DNA from: Oscillospiraceae bacterium
Lineage (GTDB): Bacteria; Bacillota; Clostridia; Oscillospirales; Ruminococcaceae
Direction of reading: 5' to 3'
Assembly: GCA_902790675.1 (NCBI GenBank)
Contig: CADASU010000002.1
Span: forward strand, 186,001-250,000
DNA: 64,000 nt
In this document: in pieces, positions 1 through 9,334 of the stretch
How the letters are laid out: each line of letters starts with the position of its first letter
Position numbering within the stretch: the stretch's first letter is position 1
Position numbers and translations under genes: made by a program
Notes under the pieces: model-generated
Databases searched by the model: none
What the model saw: only the letters and a program-made list of their open reading frames with translations
Told to the model about the DNA's origin: nothing

Positions 1-210
1 ATTTTTCACTTTTACTTTAACATCATTCAAATATTTAGGCGCTTCTACTCCAAATTTATTCAACGCATATTCAGTTTCCGCATTAATTGTTCCTAAAACC
101 CTAGGTTCTGCATTAATCCCCTGCATACGCTTAAAGCACGCCAAACTTATAGCACTAGTTACAGAATCTGTATCTGGATTTTTATGTCCAAAAATATAAA
201 CTTTGTCCAT
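1..210 (-). CDS. Manganese-dependent (family II) inorganic pyrophosphatase, N-terminal 70 residues
   Basis: Partial gene running off the left edge; only the first 70 codons are present. Near the N-terminus the motif GHKNPDTDSV is the DHH-superfamily signature of family II (PpaC-type) soluble pyrophosphatases, where His and Asp side chains bind two Mn2+/Co2+ ions and hydrolyse PPi in the cytoplasm, pulling biosynthetic reactions forward. The ATG at 208-210 is preceded by a GAGAAGG ribosome site about 6 nt away. Many clostridial versions carry a CBS-DRTGG regulatory insert after roughly residue 65; the visible part ends too early to tell. Other DHH phosphoesterases are less likely because the PDTDS pattern is typical of family II. 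Confidence 0.85.
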   Translation of the reverse strand, partial: MDKVYIFGHKNPDTDSVTSAISLACFKRMQGINAEPRVLGTINAETEYALNKFGVEAPKYLNDVKVKVKN

Positions 211-275
211 TTTTAACCTTCTCACAAATTAAAATATACTTATCTAGCTTTAAAATAATTATCGTTGTAAGCAAA

Positions 276-845
276 TCACAACGTTCCAAAACTATTAAAG
301 GGCAATATTCTCAAAATAGCCTTACCTACTATATTATTTTTACTAACACAGCCAACATCTCTACTGTCAGATGATCCCATTCTATTATCTCCCATCACAA
401 AAACATGCCCCTTTGGAACTTTAAGAGGATATGAATTATAGTTTTTCTTCACAGTTTTGTCATGAATATAATCTTCTTTAAGTTTAATATCATCTACATA
501 TACATCCCCATCGTTTGTTATATTAACAGTTTGGCCTTCATCAGCAATTATACGCTTTATTATGGGAATAGAAAAGCGATCCGGAAGATTTAAAACAACA
601 ATGTCTCCAACCGTTGGCTTATAGCAAAAATTACTAATTATTAGTCTGTCTCTGTCTTGCAACGTGTGGGTCATTGAATGACCATCCACACCAACTGTCC
701 TAAACAAAAAAGCAACAGTTATTGTAACAATTATAATAGCGCCAACAAATATTTCAAATAAATCAAAAATTTCCTTTAAAACCTTATTGGAGTTGTTAGA
801 ACCATTTCCATCAGAATTAATTGTTTTTACATCTTCATTATTCAT
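276..845 (-). CDS. lepB: Type I signal peptidase
   Basis: Membrane-anchored serine protease that removes signal peptides from exported proteins. From the chosen ATG the protein has 189 residues: a hydrophilic N-terminus, one membrane segment at about 31-48, then the catalytic region outside the cell. The nucleophile is Ser57 in GHSM, the general-base Lys97 lies in IIKRII, and the conserved box GDNRMGSSDSR is at about 152-162. The ATG at 845 is preferred to an in-frame GTG at 854 because GGTGA, complementary to the 16S tail, lies 5 nt before it. It follows rplS on the same strand, but a terminator separates them. Length fits the small Gram-positive Sip-type enzymes. Confidence 0.95.
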   Translation of the reverse strand: MNNEDVKTINSDGNGSNNSNKVLKEIFDLFEIFVGAIIIVTITVAFLFRTVGVDGHSMTHTLQDRDRLIISNFCYKPTVGDIVVLNLPDRFSIPIIKRIIADEGQTVNITNDGDVYVDDIKLKEDYIHDKTVKKNYNSYPLKVPKGHVFVMGDNRMGSSDSRDVGCVSKNNIVGKAILRILPFNSFGTL

Positions 846-938
846 TTTAATCACCAGCTTTTCCGTAATAATAATTTAAAATACACTTCACATATATAGT
901 ATCATGAATATAGAATTTTGTAAACAGCATTTAAGCAC

Positions 939-965
939 AAAAAACCTGAACTTAAAAAGTTCAGG
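939..965 (-). terminator. Intrinsic terminator after rplS
   Basis: The 9-bp perfect stem CCTGAACTT/AAGTTCAGG has a 3-nt loop and is followed on the minus strand by a run of U. It sits 12 bases past the rplS stop codon. Confidence 0.9.
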
Positions 966-977
966 AAACTTAAAACT

Positions 978-1319
978 CTATATCCTTTGTTTAACTCTCG
1001 CAGCTTTTCCTACTCTATCTCTTAGATAATATAACTTAGCACGTCTGACTTTACCTCTCCTTACAACGTGTACAGCTGCAACATGAGGTGAATGTATTGG
1101 GAAAACTCTTTCAACACCAACTCCGTAAGAAACTCTTCTAACCGTAAATGTTTCTGAAACTCCGCCATTTTTCTTAGCTATAACAGTTCCTTCAAAAGCC
1201 TGTATTCTTTCTTTGTCTCCTTCTTTTATTAAAACATCCACTCTAACAACATCTCCAACATTAACTACTGGTGGATTTTCTTTGATACTTGACTTATTAA
1301 TAATATCAATTGCATTCAT
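978..1319 (-). CDS. rplS: 50S ribosomal protein L19
   Basis: 113 residues, the usual length of bacterial L19, which sits at the 30S-50S interface. Recognisable family segments are [39 protein letters not shown] and [10 protein letters not shown]. The ATG is preceded by a strong AGGAGG site. In this window it is monocistronic: a consensus promoter lies about 140 bp upstream, a stable leader hairpin lies between, and a terminator follows at once. The usual partner genes rimM and trmD are not adjacent. Confidence 0.98.
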   Translation of the reverse strand: MNAIDIINKSSIKENPPVVNVGDVVRVDVLIKEGDKERIQAFEGTVIAKKNGGVSETFTVRRVSYGVGVERVFPIHSPHVAAVHVVRRGKVRRAKLYYLRDRVGKAARVKQRI

Positions 1320-1407
1320 TAACTTGTCCTCCTAAAAATTTATAGATATTCTTAAATTAAAAACTTAGAGGAATATCCAAATGTTAGTATATATTATACA
1401 AATACCA

Positions 1408-1438
1408 ATCCTCGTCCCAGTAAAAAACTAAGACGGAT
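1408..1438 (-). promoter_or_regulatory. Leader hairpin upstream of rplS, candidate L19 autoregulatory leader
   Basis: Read on the minus strand, ATCC-GTC-TTAGT pairs with ACTGG-GAC-(GA bulge)-GGAT around a U5 loop, giving about 12 bp with a 2-nt bulge. It begins within a few nucleotides of the expected transcription start of rplS and about 90 nt before the start codon. Firmicutes are known to have an L19 leader RNA; whether this one matches that family needs a covariance-model search. Confidence 0.5.
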
Positions 1439-1452
1439 GAAATACTTGAAAT

Positions 1453-1481
1453 ATTATATCATACAAAAAAAATAATTTCAA
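1453..1481 (-). promoter_or_regulatory. Sigma-A promoter of rplS
   Basis: On the minus strand TTGAAA (1476-1481) is followed after exactly 17 nt by TATAAT (1453-1458). Confidence 0.85.
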
Positions 1482-1523
1482 GTGGTTTTTTTAAACAAAA
1501 ATTTTAATATAAAAACCCAGCAC

Positions 1524-2810
1524 TCAATCTATGTCCAAAAATTTTGGTTTAAATATTCCTTTATCAATCATTTTCTGAAGCGCTAAAAGAACACAAATTT
1601 TTCCACTATTATATGTTAATCCGCCTTGCAAATAAACATTATATGGCTTTTTAAGTGGCGCATCTGCAGAAATTTCAATTGACGCTCCACTTGTAAATGT
1701 TCCAGCTGCCATTATAACTTTTTCTTTATACCCAGGCATATCCCACGCTTCTGGAACAACAAATGAGTCAACAGGCGAGCCACTTTGAATTCCCTCGCAA
1801 AAAGCTGTGAGTGCTTCCTCAGAATTTAACTGCAAAACGCTTATTATGTCACTCCTTGGCTCTCCTTTTTTAGGAAACACAACATATCCTAATTTATAAA
1901 ATAATGCACAGGAAAAAGCAGATATTTTTAAGGCGTTGGCTACAACAGAAGGCGCTAAAAACAACCCCATATACATATTTTTATTTTGTCCTAACGTACA
2001 TCCAACTTCTCTGCCTATTCCTGGAGCTGTCAATCTATATGAACAAAGTTCAACTAAGCCCTTTCTACCTGCTATATATCCTCCGGTATTTGCTATTCCA
2101 CCACCAGGATTTTTTATTAAAGATCCTGCTATAAGGTCTGCCCCAACACTAGTAGGTTCTTTTTCACATACAAATTCACCATAACAATTATCAACAAAAA
2201 TCACAGTTTGTTTGCTCTTACTATGAATAATATCGCAAATTTCTTCTATTTGTTCTAAACTAAGCGGAGCTCTACTAGAATATCCTCTAGATCTTTGAAT
2301 ATAAGCCATTCTGACTTCTTTCCAATTAGTGTTTTTAATATGATTAAAGTCAACTTGACCATTTTCTAGCAAATCTATCTCACTATATTTAACTCCATAA
2401 TCTATCAAAGATCCATTATTTTCAGATTGGCCCATGCCTATAACTTTTTGAATAGTATCATACGGTTTTCCAGTAATAGAAACTAACCTATCTCCGGGCC
2501 TTAAAACACCAAATAAAGCTACCGATAAAGCATGTGTTCCTGAAACAAAGTTGTGTCTCACCATAGCATCTTCGGCATCAAAAACCTGAGCATATATTTT
2601 ATCTAAAACATCGCGGCCTAAATCATTATAGCCATATCCAGTCGTTCCATTAAAGTGAATTTCACTAACCCTATTGTCCAAAAATGCACGCAAAACTTTG
2701 CTTTCATTATATAAAGATATTTCGTCTATTTTACTAAAATCATTTATTAAATCAGCCTCAACTCTTTTAGCAAGTTCTTTAATATCATTGTTGATGTTAA
2801 AAAAATTCAT
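1524..2810 (-). CDS. Methionine gamma-lyase family / aluminium-resistance PLP protein (YnbB-like)
   Basis: Pyridoxal-phosphate enzyme of the Cys/Met-metabolism fold that databases call 'aluminium resistance protein' or 'methionine gamma-lyase family protein' (YnbB in Bacillus); its true substrate is not established. From the ATG at 2810 it has 428 residues. SGTHALS (about 90-96) is the phosphate-binding turn, and the Schiff-base lysine is probably K233 in GSLIKNPGGG. A GTG at 2858 overlapping the upstream stop is possible but has no ribosome site, whereas AGGAG lies 13 nt before the ATG. It follows two M42 aminopeptidases on the same strand, suggesting a peptide and amino-acid salvage group, although this is inference. 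Confidence 0.85.
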   Translation of the reverse strand: MNFFNINNDIKELAKRVEADLINDFSKIDEISLYNESKVLRAFLDNRVSEIHFNGTTGYGYNDLGRDVLDKIYAQVFDAEDAMVRHNFVSGTHALSVALFGVLRPGDRLVSITGKPYDTIQKVIGMGQSENNGSLIDYGVKYSEIDLLENGQVDFNHIKNTNWKEVRMAYIQRSRGYSSRAPLSLEQIEEICDIIHSKSKQTVIFVDNCYGEFVCEKEPTSVGADLIAGSLIKNPGGGIANTGGYIAGRKGLVELCSYRLTAPGIGREVGCTLGQNKNMYMGLFLAPSVVANALKISAFSCALFYKLGYVVFPKKGEPRSDIISVLQLNSEEALTAFCEGIQSGSPVDSFVVPEAWDMPGYKEKVIMAAGTFTSGASIEISADAPLKKPYNVYLQGGLTYNSGKICVLLALQKMIDKGIFKPKFLDID

Positions 2811-2854
2811 TATAATTATTTTTCTCCTAATTAATAAAAAATAAATGCCATAAA

Positions 2855-3868
2855 TCACAATTCAAATAATTTAGGTAATAATTTTCTAGCCAAATCTAAA
2901 ATAAAGTCCATATCTTTTTCATCCGCAACACAACAAGCAGAATGAAGATATCTACAAGGCAACGAAATAGAAATTGTTTTCACCCCAGACCTCGATTGAG
3001 AAATTGCTCCCGCGTCATTTCCTCCAGCAATAGAGGTTTTAGTTTGGCACAATATATTATTTTCTTTTGCTGTTAAAAAAGCTAATTGATATAGCTTGGC
3101 GTCATATATTGTAGCATTGTCCATAAACGAAACAACAGCACCACTGCCCAGCATACAAACTTTGTCTTTTCCCGAAGAAAGTGGCGTATCTGCTGCAGTT
3201 GTTGTTTCAAAAATAACTGCAATATCCGGATTAACTGAATATGCTGCTGGCCTTGCCCCTCTAAGGCCAACCTCCTCCTGAACTAAAAAAGCACACGTAA
3301 AGCCATATTCCAAATCATCTCTTAAAAGCTTTAATAAAACAGCGCATCCAAATCTATCATCAATAGCTTTGGATTTTATTTTTCCATCTCCAAACTGTAA
3401 AAAATCACTATCAAAAGCCACAACATCTCCTAAATTAACCATCTCTTCAGCCTGTTCTTTAGAAGATGCTCCAATGTCAATAAACAAATCATCAACCGAA
3501 ATCGACTTTGACCTTTCTTGTGAGCTTTTAAGATGAATAGGTTTACCTCCAATAACACCATGTATATTATTAACACGAACACAACTTCCAATAATAACAT
3601 CAGGATCTATTCCACCCACTGTAGAAAATCTCAGTGACCCATCCTGTTCAATAAAAGTAATAATCATGCCAACTTCATCCATATGAGCAGACAGCATTAT
3701 TTTATTTTTGCAAGGCTTTTTGCCATTTTTAGTAACTATCAAATTTCCTAAAGCATCTATATGATATTCACAATCTGAGGGCAAAAGAGATATTATATGT
3801 TCTCTAGCTAAATTTTCACGGCCCGAAACCCCATCAATCATACACAACTGTTTCAATATATTTTTCAA
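2855..3868 (-). CDS. M42 family metallo-aminopeptidase, second copy
   Basis: Cytoplasmic di-zinc aminopeptidase of the PepA/FrvX/TET family, 337 residues. Expected ligands are visible: H62 and D64 in AHMDEVG, D170 in AIDDRFG, the catalytic pair E198-E199 in QEEVGLRGA, E221 in FETT and H309 in YLHS. The start is a TTG whose bases overlap the stop of the preceding M42 gene, with GGATG about 9 nt upstream, so the two are translationally coupled. The ligand at 221 is Glu where its neighbour has Asp, a normal variation. The two copies have diverged strongly and may form separate or mixed tetrahedral complexes with different peptide preferences. Confidence 0.9.
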   Translation of the reverse strand: MKNILKQLCMIDGVSGRENLAREHIISLLPSDCEYHIDALGNLIVTKNGKKPCKNKIMLSAHMDEVGMIITFIEQDGSLRFSTVGGIDPDVIIGSCVRVNNIHGVIGGKPIHLKSSQERSKSISVDDLFIDIGASSKEQAEEMVNLGDVVAFDSDFLQFGDGKIKSKAIDDRFGCAVLLKLLRDDLEYGFTCAFLVQEEVGLRGARPAAYSVNPDIAVIFETTTAADTPLSSGKDKVCMLGSGAVVSFMDNATIYDAKLYQLAFLTAKENNILCQTKTSIAGGNDAGAISQSRSGVKTISISLPCRYLHSACCVADEKDMDFILDLARKLLPKLFEL

Positions 3869-4896
3869 ATCACATCATCCTTACATAACATCACAAAATT
3901 TGCTAATAAGTTTGCTGTATTTTCTATATCATCTATATCCACAACTTCAACTGGAGAATGCATATATTTTAATGGAATAGAACAAAGCCCTGTAATAACA
4001 CCATCTCTAGAGACACAAATCTTGTCGGCATCAGTCGAAGTGGCTCCACCCATAACCTCCAATTGATAAGGTATATTTCTTTTTTTAGCTATGCTTTGCA
4101 GTTTTGAACTCAAGTTAAAGTCTAAAGTAGGAGAAATTCCAATCATTGGCCCTTTTCCCATATCACCACACTTATTTTTAGGACAGTCAATAGTTTGTGC
4201 AAAACTAACATCAACGCAAATTGCCAAATCAGGATTCACAAAATATCCACTAGTGGCCGCACCTTTTCCAGAAGTCTCCTCCATCGAACTAAATGCAACA
4301 GTTAAGCCACATTTATAATCAACTTCCTTAAGTTGTTCCAATGCAAGCAACACAGCCATAACTCCAGCTCTATTGTCCAAAGACTTTACAGAAATCTTAT
4401 TTCCAATCAAACAAACGGGACTATAATTATAGGTCACTACACTTCCAATATTTATAATTTTTTCAGCTTCGCTCTTAGCCATACCAATATCAATGTATAT
4501 GTCATTTATGGTTAGCGGGGCTTTACTTTTTTGTTTTTTCAAATGCGGCGGAATAGAACAAATAATTCCCTTTATATTTTTATGTCCACAAACAATAACT
4601 TCTTGGGCAATAAGTAAATTTATATCAATTCCTCCACAATTTGCAACCGTCAAGAAGCCATCGTCTGTTATCGAAGTAACAACCAATCCCACCTGGTCAA
4701 TATGCGCTTCAAGCAAAACTTCTGGATGGTTATCATAAGCTTCAGAAATTTTAGCAATAACACTACCTAAAGGACTCAAAAATATTCTATCTGAGTAAGG
4801 CGCAAGCATTGTTTTTAAAAGCGCTGCAATTTCATTTTCGCGGCCAGAAACTCCATGAGCCTCACAAAGTTTTAATAATGTACTTTTTATATTCAA
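3865..4896 (-). CDS. M42 family metallo-aminopeptidase, first copy
   Basis: Di-zinc aminopeptidase paralogous to the next gene, 343 residues. Metal and catalytic residues seen: H65 and D67 (AHIDQVG), D174 (SLDNRAG), E206-E207 (SMEETSG), D229 (CVDV) and H313 (YMHSP). It starts at a TTG with GGAGG 10 nt upstream and ends in a 4-base overlap with its paralogue. Such tandem M42 pairs are common in Clostridia. The substrate (short peptides, possibly acidic N-termini) cannot be read from sequence. Confidence 0.9.
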   Translation of the reverse strand: MNIKSTLLKLCEAHGVSGRENEIAALLKTMLAPYSDRIFLSPLGSVIAKISEAYDNHPEVLLEAHIDQVGLVVTSITDDGFLTVANCGGIDINLLIAQEVIVCGHKNIKGIICSIPPHLKKQKSKAPLTINDIYIDIGMAKSEAEKIINIGSVVTYNYSPVCLIGNKISVKSLDNRAGVMAVLLALEQLKEVDYKCGLTVAFSSMEETSGKGAATSGYFVNPDLAICVDVSFAQTIDCPKNKCGDMGKGPMIGISPTLDFNLSSKLQSIAKKRNIPYQLEVMGGATSTDADKICVSRDGVITGLCSIPLKYMHSPVEVVDIDDIENTANLLANFVMLCKDDVI

Positions 4897-4940
4897 ACCG
4901 CATCATCCTCCAAACCAACTTAATTTTTTAATATATATTT

Positions 4941-6335
4941 TTATAAACCATTAACAACAGACCTAAAATGATCTCCTCTTTGTTCAAAGTTTTTATATAA
5001 GTCAAAGCTAGCAGAGGCCGGAGAAAAAAACACTATATCTCCATCAGCAGCAACATTTTGGGCCATATCAACAGCTTCTTCCATATTGCTAACATTAAAA
5101 ATTTTTATATTATTTTCATTATAGCCATCATCGTTTTTTACCGCTAGTTCTATTTTCTTGGCAGTATTTCCCATCAAAATTAAATTTTTAACTTTTTTTA
5201 ACAATTCAGGAGCTAAACAACCATAATCAAAGTTTTTATCATATCCGCCAGCAATTAATATAATATTATTATTAAAGCATTTAAGTCCAGCAATAGTTCT
5301 GGTTGGACTAGTTGCAATAGAATCGTTATACCACTTGACGCCATCTCTTTCTCTAATAAGCTCTATTCTATGTTTAACTCCCTTAAACATTCTGGCAACT
5401 TTCTTTACAGAATCTACAGAAACCAATTCAAAAATAGCACTTATAGCTGCTAAATAATTTTCTATATTATGAACACCTGGTATTATTATATCGGAAGCTT
5501 TTAATACTTCAGTCAACTCATCATTTTTTGAAAAATAAATTTTCTGAGTTTTTTCATCAAAAAAAGCTCCATTTTTTACTTTTTCTTTTCTACTAAACTT
5601 TTTAACAAATCCCCTAGCGAAAATTTCCTGCGAATTAGAAAGATTGTTGTCTAAATTTAATATTAAATTTCCAAATCCATTTTGATGCAAAATAATATTT
5701 CTCTTGGCTCCAATATATTCATCCATATTCTTATGAATATCTAAATGATTTGGCGAGATATTTGTTATTACCGCTATATCGGGAGATTTTCTCATAGATA
5801 TTAACTGAAAACTAGACAACTCAACAACAATAATATCATCACTATTTATTTTTTCAATTTCAGGCAACAACGCTTTACCTATATTTCCACCAATATAGAC
5901 ATTATATCCTTCGCATTTTAACATTTCTGCAATTATAGTTGTTGTTGTTGTCTTGCCATCCGATCCTGTTACAGCAATAATTTTACATGGACAAAGATCA
6001 AAAAACAGTTCCATTTCAGATGTTACAACAACGCCATTTTTTATAGCATTTTGCAATTCAGCTTTGTTAAAATAAACGCCAGGAGACCTAACCACAATAT
6101 CAAAATTAGACAAACAACTCAAATAGCCATCTCCACAAACAAACTTTGCTCCCTTATTCTTCAAATCACTTGCCTTTTCGTCCAAATTATTTTCACTAGT
6201 TCTATCTAAAACAGTAACATCCAGTCCTTTTCTTAAAAACAAACAAATACTATCAAAATTAGAAACACCAAATCCAATAAAAGCAATTTTTTTATCTTTA
6301 AATTTTTCAAAAAACAAATCAGATTTAACAGACAC
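4941..6335 (-). CDS. murD: UDP-N-acetylmuramoyl-L-alanine--D-glutamate ligase
   Basis: Cytoplasmic Mur ligase adding D-glutamate to UDP-MurNAc-L-Ala in peptidoglycan precursor synthesis. The 464 residues show the three Mur domains: an N-terminal Rossmann domain starting IAFIGFGVSN, the central ATPase with P-loop GSDGKTTTTT at about 124-133, and a C-terminal domain beginning near YNDSIATSPTR. The GTG at 6335 is chosen over an upstream TTG at 6341 because GGAGG is 7 nt before the GTG but only 1 nt before the TTG. It stands outside the usual dcw cluster; neighbours are malic enzyme upstream and the M42 pair downstream. Confidence 0.96.
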   Translation of the reverse strand: MSVKSDLFFEKFKDKKIAFIGFGVSNFDSICLFLRKGLDVTVLDRTSENNLDEKASDLKNKGAKFVCGDGYLSCLSNFDIVVRSPGVYFNKAELQNAIKNGVVVTSEMELFFDLCPCKIIAVTGSDGKTTTTTIIAEMLKCEGYNVYIGGNIGKALLPEIEKINSDDIIVVELSSFQLISMRKSPDIAVITNISPNHLDIHKNMDEYIGAKRNIILHQNGFGNLILNLDNNLSNSQEIFARGFVKKFSRKEKVKNGAFFDEKTQKIYFSKNDELTEVLKASDIIIPGVHNIENYLAAISAIFELVSVDSVKKVARMFKGVKHRIELIRERDGVKWYNDSIATSPTRTIAGLKCFNNNIILIAGGYDKNFDYGCLAPELLKKVKNLILMGNTAKKIELAVKNDDGYNENNIKIFNVSNMEEAVDMAQNVAADGDIVFFSPASASFDLYKNFEQRGDHFRSVVNGL

Positions 6336-6389
6336 AACCAAACCTCCAGCATACAGCAGTAAACATTTAATTAAACAAAATCATATTTT

Positions 6390-7562
6390 TTATATTCTAG
6401 CAACATTTGTTTTTATTGCTGCATCGGCAACAGCTTTAGAAACACGCTCCCTAACACGAGGATCAAATGGAGCGGGAATTATATAATCTTTAGTTAATTC
6501 ATCATCAGAAACAATGTCCGCAATAGCATATGCAGCAGCAATTTTCATTTCATCATTTATATCACTAGCTCTAACATCCAACGCACCTCTAAATATACCT
6601 GGAAATGCCAAAACATTATTAATTTGATTATTAAAATCACTTCTACCTGTTCCAACAATAGCAGCTCCGGCTTCAACAGCAAGATCTGGCATAATTTCAG
6701 GAACAGGGTTTGCCATTGGAAATAATATAGGATCTTTCGCCATAGAGCGAACCATGTCTTGAGTAACAGCACCTGGAGCAGATACGCCTATGAAAACATC
6801 TGCGCCTTTTATTACTTCTTCTAAAGTTCCACTAATTCTATCATGATTCGAAATTTCAGCTATTTTAATTTTTTCTGCATTTAAATTTTCTCTTCCCGAA
6901 TATATAGCACCTTTTCTATCACACATAATAACATTTTTAAGTCCAACTGCAATAAGCAATTTTATTATTGCTATTCCCGCAGCGCCTGCTCCACTAGTTA
7001 CAACTTTTATATCTTCCAACTTTTTACCGGTTAATTTCAAAGCATTAAGCATAGCAGCCAAAGTAACAACAGCCGTACCATGTTGATCATCATGAAAAAC
7101 TGGTATATCACTAATTTCTCTTAACCTGCGTTCAATCTCAAAACATCTAGGGGCTGAAATATCTTCAAGATTTATTCCACCAAAACTACCACTTATTAAG
7201 GAAACTGTTTTAACGATATCATCTACATCTTTTGACCTCACACAAATCGGAACAGCGTCTACATCACCAAATTCCTTAAATAAAACACATTTCCCTTCCA
7301 TAACAGGCATACCTGCTTCAGGACCAATATCTCCCAAACCCAAAACAGCACTTCCATCGGTGACAACTGCAACTGTATTCCAACGGCCGGTTAAATCGTA
7401 GCTCTTATTCACATCTTTCTGTATTTCCAAACAAGGCTGAGCCACTCCAGGTGTATAGGCCAATGAAAGGTCATGAACACTATTAACTTTCATTTTAGGA
7501 ACAATATTTAGTTTTCCTCTCCATTCAAGATGTTTTTCCAAAGATAGTTTATTATAATCCAT
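6390..7562 (-). CDS. NAD(P)-dependent malic enzyme
   Basis: Oxidatively decarboxylates malate to pyruvate. 390 residues, the short bacterial form without a C-terminal phosphotransacetylase domain. Family blocks seen: YTPGVAQPC near the N-terminus, VTDGSAVLGLGDIGP, MEGKCVLFK, the metal-binding FHDDQHGTA and the nucleotide-binding SGAGAAGIAI. The ATG at 7562 is used because GGAGG lies 10 nt upstream; an upstream in-frame ATG at 7598 has no ribosome site. NAD preference is typical of the family in Clostridia but is not readable here. It would feed pyruvate to fermentation together with AdhE. Confidence 0.93.
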   Translation of the reverse strand: MDYNKLSLEKHLEWRGKLNIVPKMKVNSVHDLSLAYTPGVAQPCLEIQKDVNKSYDLTGRWNTVAVVTDGSAVLGLGDIGPEAGMPVMEGKCVLFKEFGDVDAVPICVRSKDVDDIVKTVSLISGSFGGINLEDISAPRCFEIERRLREISDIPVFHDDQHGTAVVTLAAMLNALKLTGKKLEDIKVVTSGAGAAGIAIIKLLIAVGLKNVIMCDRKGAIYSGRENLNAEKIKIAEISNHDRISGTLEEVIKGADVFIGVSAPGAVTQDMVRSMAKDPILFPMANPVPEIMPDLAVEAGAAIVGTGRSDFNNQINNVLAFPGIFRGALDVRASDINDEMKIAAAYAIADIVSDDELTKDYIIPAPFDPRVRERVSKAVADAAIKTNVARI

Positions 7563-7655
7563 TTTCAATTTGCCTCCAAAAAAATAATAGCACATCAAAT
7601 ATTATAACATTCAACCCCGCATATTGTAAAGAATAAAATATACCTTAAATAAAAA

Positions 7656-7695
7656 TAACGCAAGAGAAAATAAGCCAGTTAACTTCCCTTACGTC
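7656..7695 (-). terminator. Possible terminator after tRNA-Arg
   Basis: An imperfect stem (ACGTAAGGGAA against AACGCAAGAGAA with two mismatches) followed by a T-rich tract on the minus strand, just past the tRNA. Confidence 0.4.
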
Positions 7696-7703
7696 AACAT
7701 TTT

Positions 7704-7780
7704 TGGTGCGCCCGACAGAATTCGAATCTGCGACCTTTGGAGTCGGAGTCCAATGCTCTATCCAACTGAGCTACGGACGC
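7704..7780 (-). tRNA. tRNA-Arg (anticodon CCG)
   Basis: 77 nt on the minus strand with encoded CCA end. The acceptor GCGTCCG pairs with CGGGCGC (one G-T pair); the D-arm contains TAGCTCAG; the anticodon stem TTGGA/TCCAA encloses the loop CTCCGAC, giving anticodon CCG (reads CGG); the T-arm contains TTCGAAT. Confidence 0.97.
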
Positions 7781-8003
7781 ATAATTTAACCAAGCCCCCT
7801 ATTACAACAAAAACAAAATTTTTAAATAATAAATCCACGCCTTCCTTTTCATAATATTTTTTCTGTTTCTAAATTGCAATAACAGCCTTTTTTAAGAAAT
7901 GTCACTCAATAAAAATATAGATGAAAACTCTAATAAATGATAGCACATATTTTCATTTACATCAATAATTATTTTTAAAATTTTTTAATAAAAGAATTTG
8001 CAA

Positions 8004-9215
8004 TCACATCTTTTTCGAAAATATAATTACAAAATCAATAAAATTTTCCTCGCCAAATGCTAATATTTGCGCATCATGAGCATCAACAATTTTCTTTACA
8101 ACAGCTAAGCCCATTCCAAAGTTGCATCCACTATTGGAATATTTACATGATCTCCTGTAAAATGGCTGAAATAATAAGTCTAAATTATCCAAATCATTTA
8201 AATTACAACTATTTTTTATTGAAAATCGTATTTCATTACAAATATTTTGCAGAGAGATTACTATATGTCCACAATCATCAGAATATTTTATTGCATTATC
8301 CATCATAAGCTCTACACACTTTTTCAAATATTCTCTGTTCCCTTCAACCAATATATTTCTTTGAATGTTAATTTCTATTTGTTTTTGTTTAACCTCTTCA
8401 ATTGTTTGAAAGGAAAGAACCGTTTCTAAAATAGTATCACTAAAATTAAACTGTTCAAATGGTTTTAGCCAATTTTGCACATTTAAATTTGAAAGAAGAA
8501 GTAGCTGTCCAACAATTTTATTCATTCCATTTTTATCAAATATAGAAGTTTCATTATAATGGCTCTCATTTGCTTTAATATGCACTTCATTTATGCTGCT
8601 TAATTCATCAGAGGAGCCTTTCAAAATATTTAACGAATTTTCATTAATAGTTATATTAGAAACATTATTCATATTTTTTTTATGTGCAAAAATAAAAAAC
8701 ACAGAAAACAACATAAGCAATAAAATGGACACAAATAATGACAACAAAATTGAATATAAATTTATACTTTGATCTAAATAAATCAGCAAAGTTCCAGAAT
8801 CATTAACTAAGCTTTTATATTTATAAGCTCCATTATATCCGCTCAAAGAAATTTTCGAATCAAAATTTGAAATCAAATTTTCTGCCAAAGAATAGTTCAT
8901 ATTCGGAAATTTATCTATATCTAAATTAATTAATTTGCCCCACTCATTATAATATGCATAAAAATATCTAACGGGATATGAGGCATTACAAAAAGCTGGT
9001 GTTTTAGAGAAAAGACCTACAATTGGCAATGAATCTATGTTTGCATCATCAATTTGTGCACTACTATCTAAAATATAATCCAGAATATCATTAGACCTTT
9101 TATCCATATCTAAAAACATCAATAAATGTATAAAAATCAAAAACAAAAATGAGCAAATAATAGCACAAAGCATACGCTTTTTTAAAAAACACTTTATAGC
9201 AACATTAATAAACAT
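8004..9215 (-). CDS. Membrane histidine-kinase-like protein lacking the phosphoacceptor helix
   Basis: 403 residues from the ATG with GGGGG 9 nt upstream. There are two membrane segments at about 15-35 and 153-178 enclosing an extracytoplasmic domain of roughly 115 residues, then a cytoplasmic part. The C-terminal half is a HATPase domain: N-box ELMMDNAIKYSD (302-313), PFYRRS and the G-box GCNFGMGLAVVK (364-374). Residues 230-300 resemble the second DHp helix and the linker of ordinary kinases, but the first helix with its HELKTP-type motif is absent, and no response regulator is adjacent. It may be a degenerate kinase, an ATP-binding signalling protein without autophosphorylation, or a decaying gene; the reading frame is intact. 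It is divergent from the zinc transporter operon. Confidence 0.75.
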   Translation of the reverse strand: MFINVAIKCFLKKRMLCAIICSFLFLIFIHLLMFLDMDKRSNDILDYILDSSAQIDDANIDSLPIVGLFSKTPAFCNASYPVRYFYAYYNEWGKLINLDIDKFPNMNYSLAENLISNFDSKISLSGYNGAYKYKSLVNDSGTLLIYLDQSINLYSILLSLFVSILLLMLFSVFFIFAHKKNMNNVSNITINENSLNILKGSSDELSSINEVHIKANESHYNETSIFDKNGMNKIVGQLLLLSNLNVQNWLKPFEQFNFSDTILETVLSFQTIEEVKQKQIEINIQRNILVEGNREYLKKCVELMMDNAIKYSDDCGHIVISLQNICNEIRFSIKNSCNLNDLDNLDLLFQPFYRRSCKYSNSGCNFGMGLAVVKKIVDAHDAQILAFGEENFIDFVIIFSKKM

Positions 9216-9334
9216 AATTACATGCCCCCAGCATACAAAACGATGCCCAAACAAATATAAATTATTACAAAATCATCGACATTAATTAACTTTATAAAGT
9301 AATTTTTTGTTTAGTGTCTAAAGTGATTATCATA

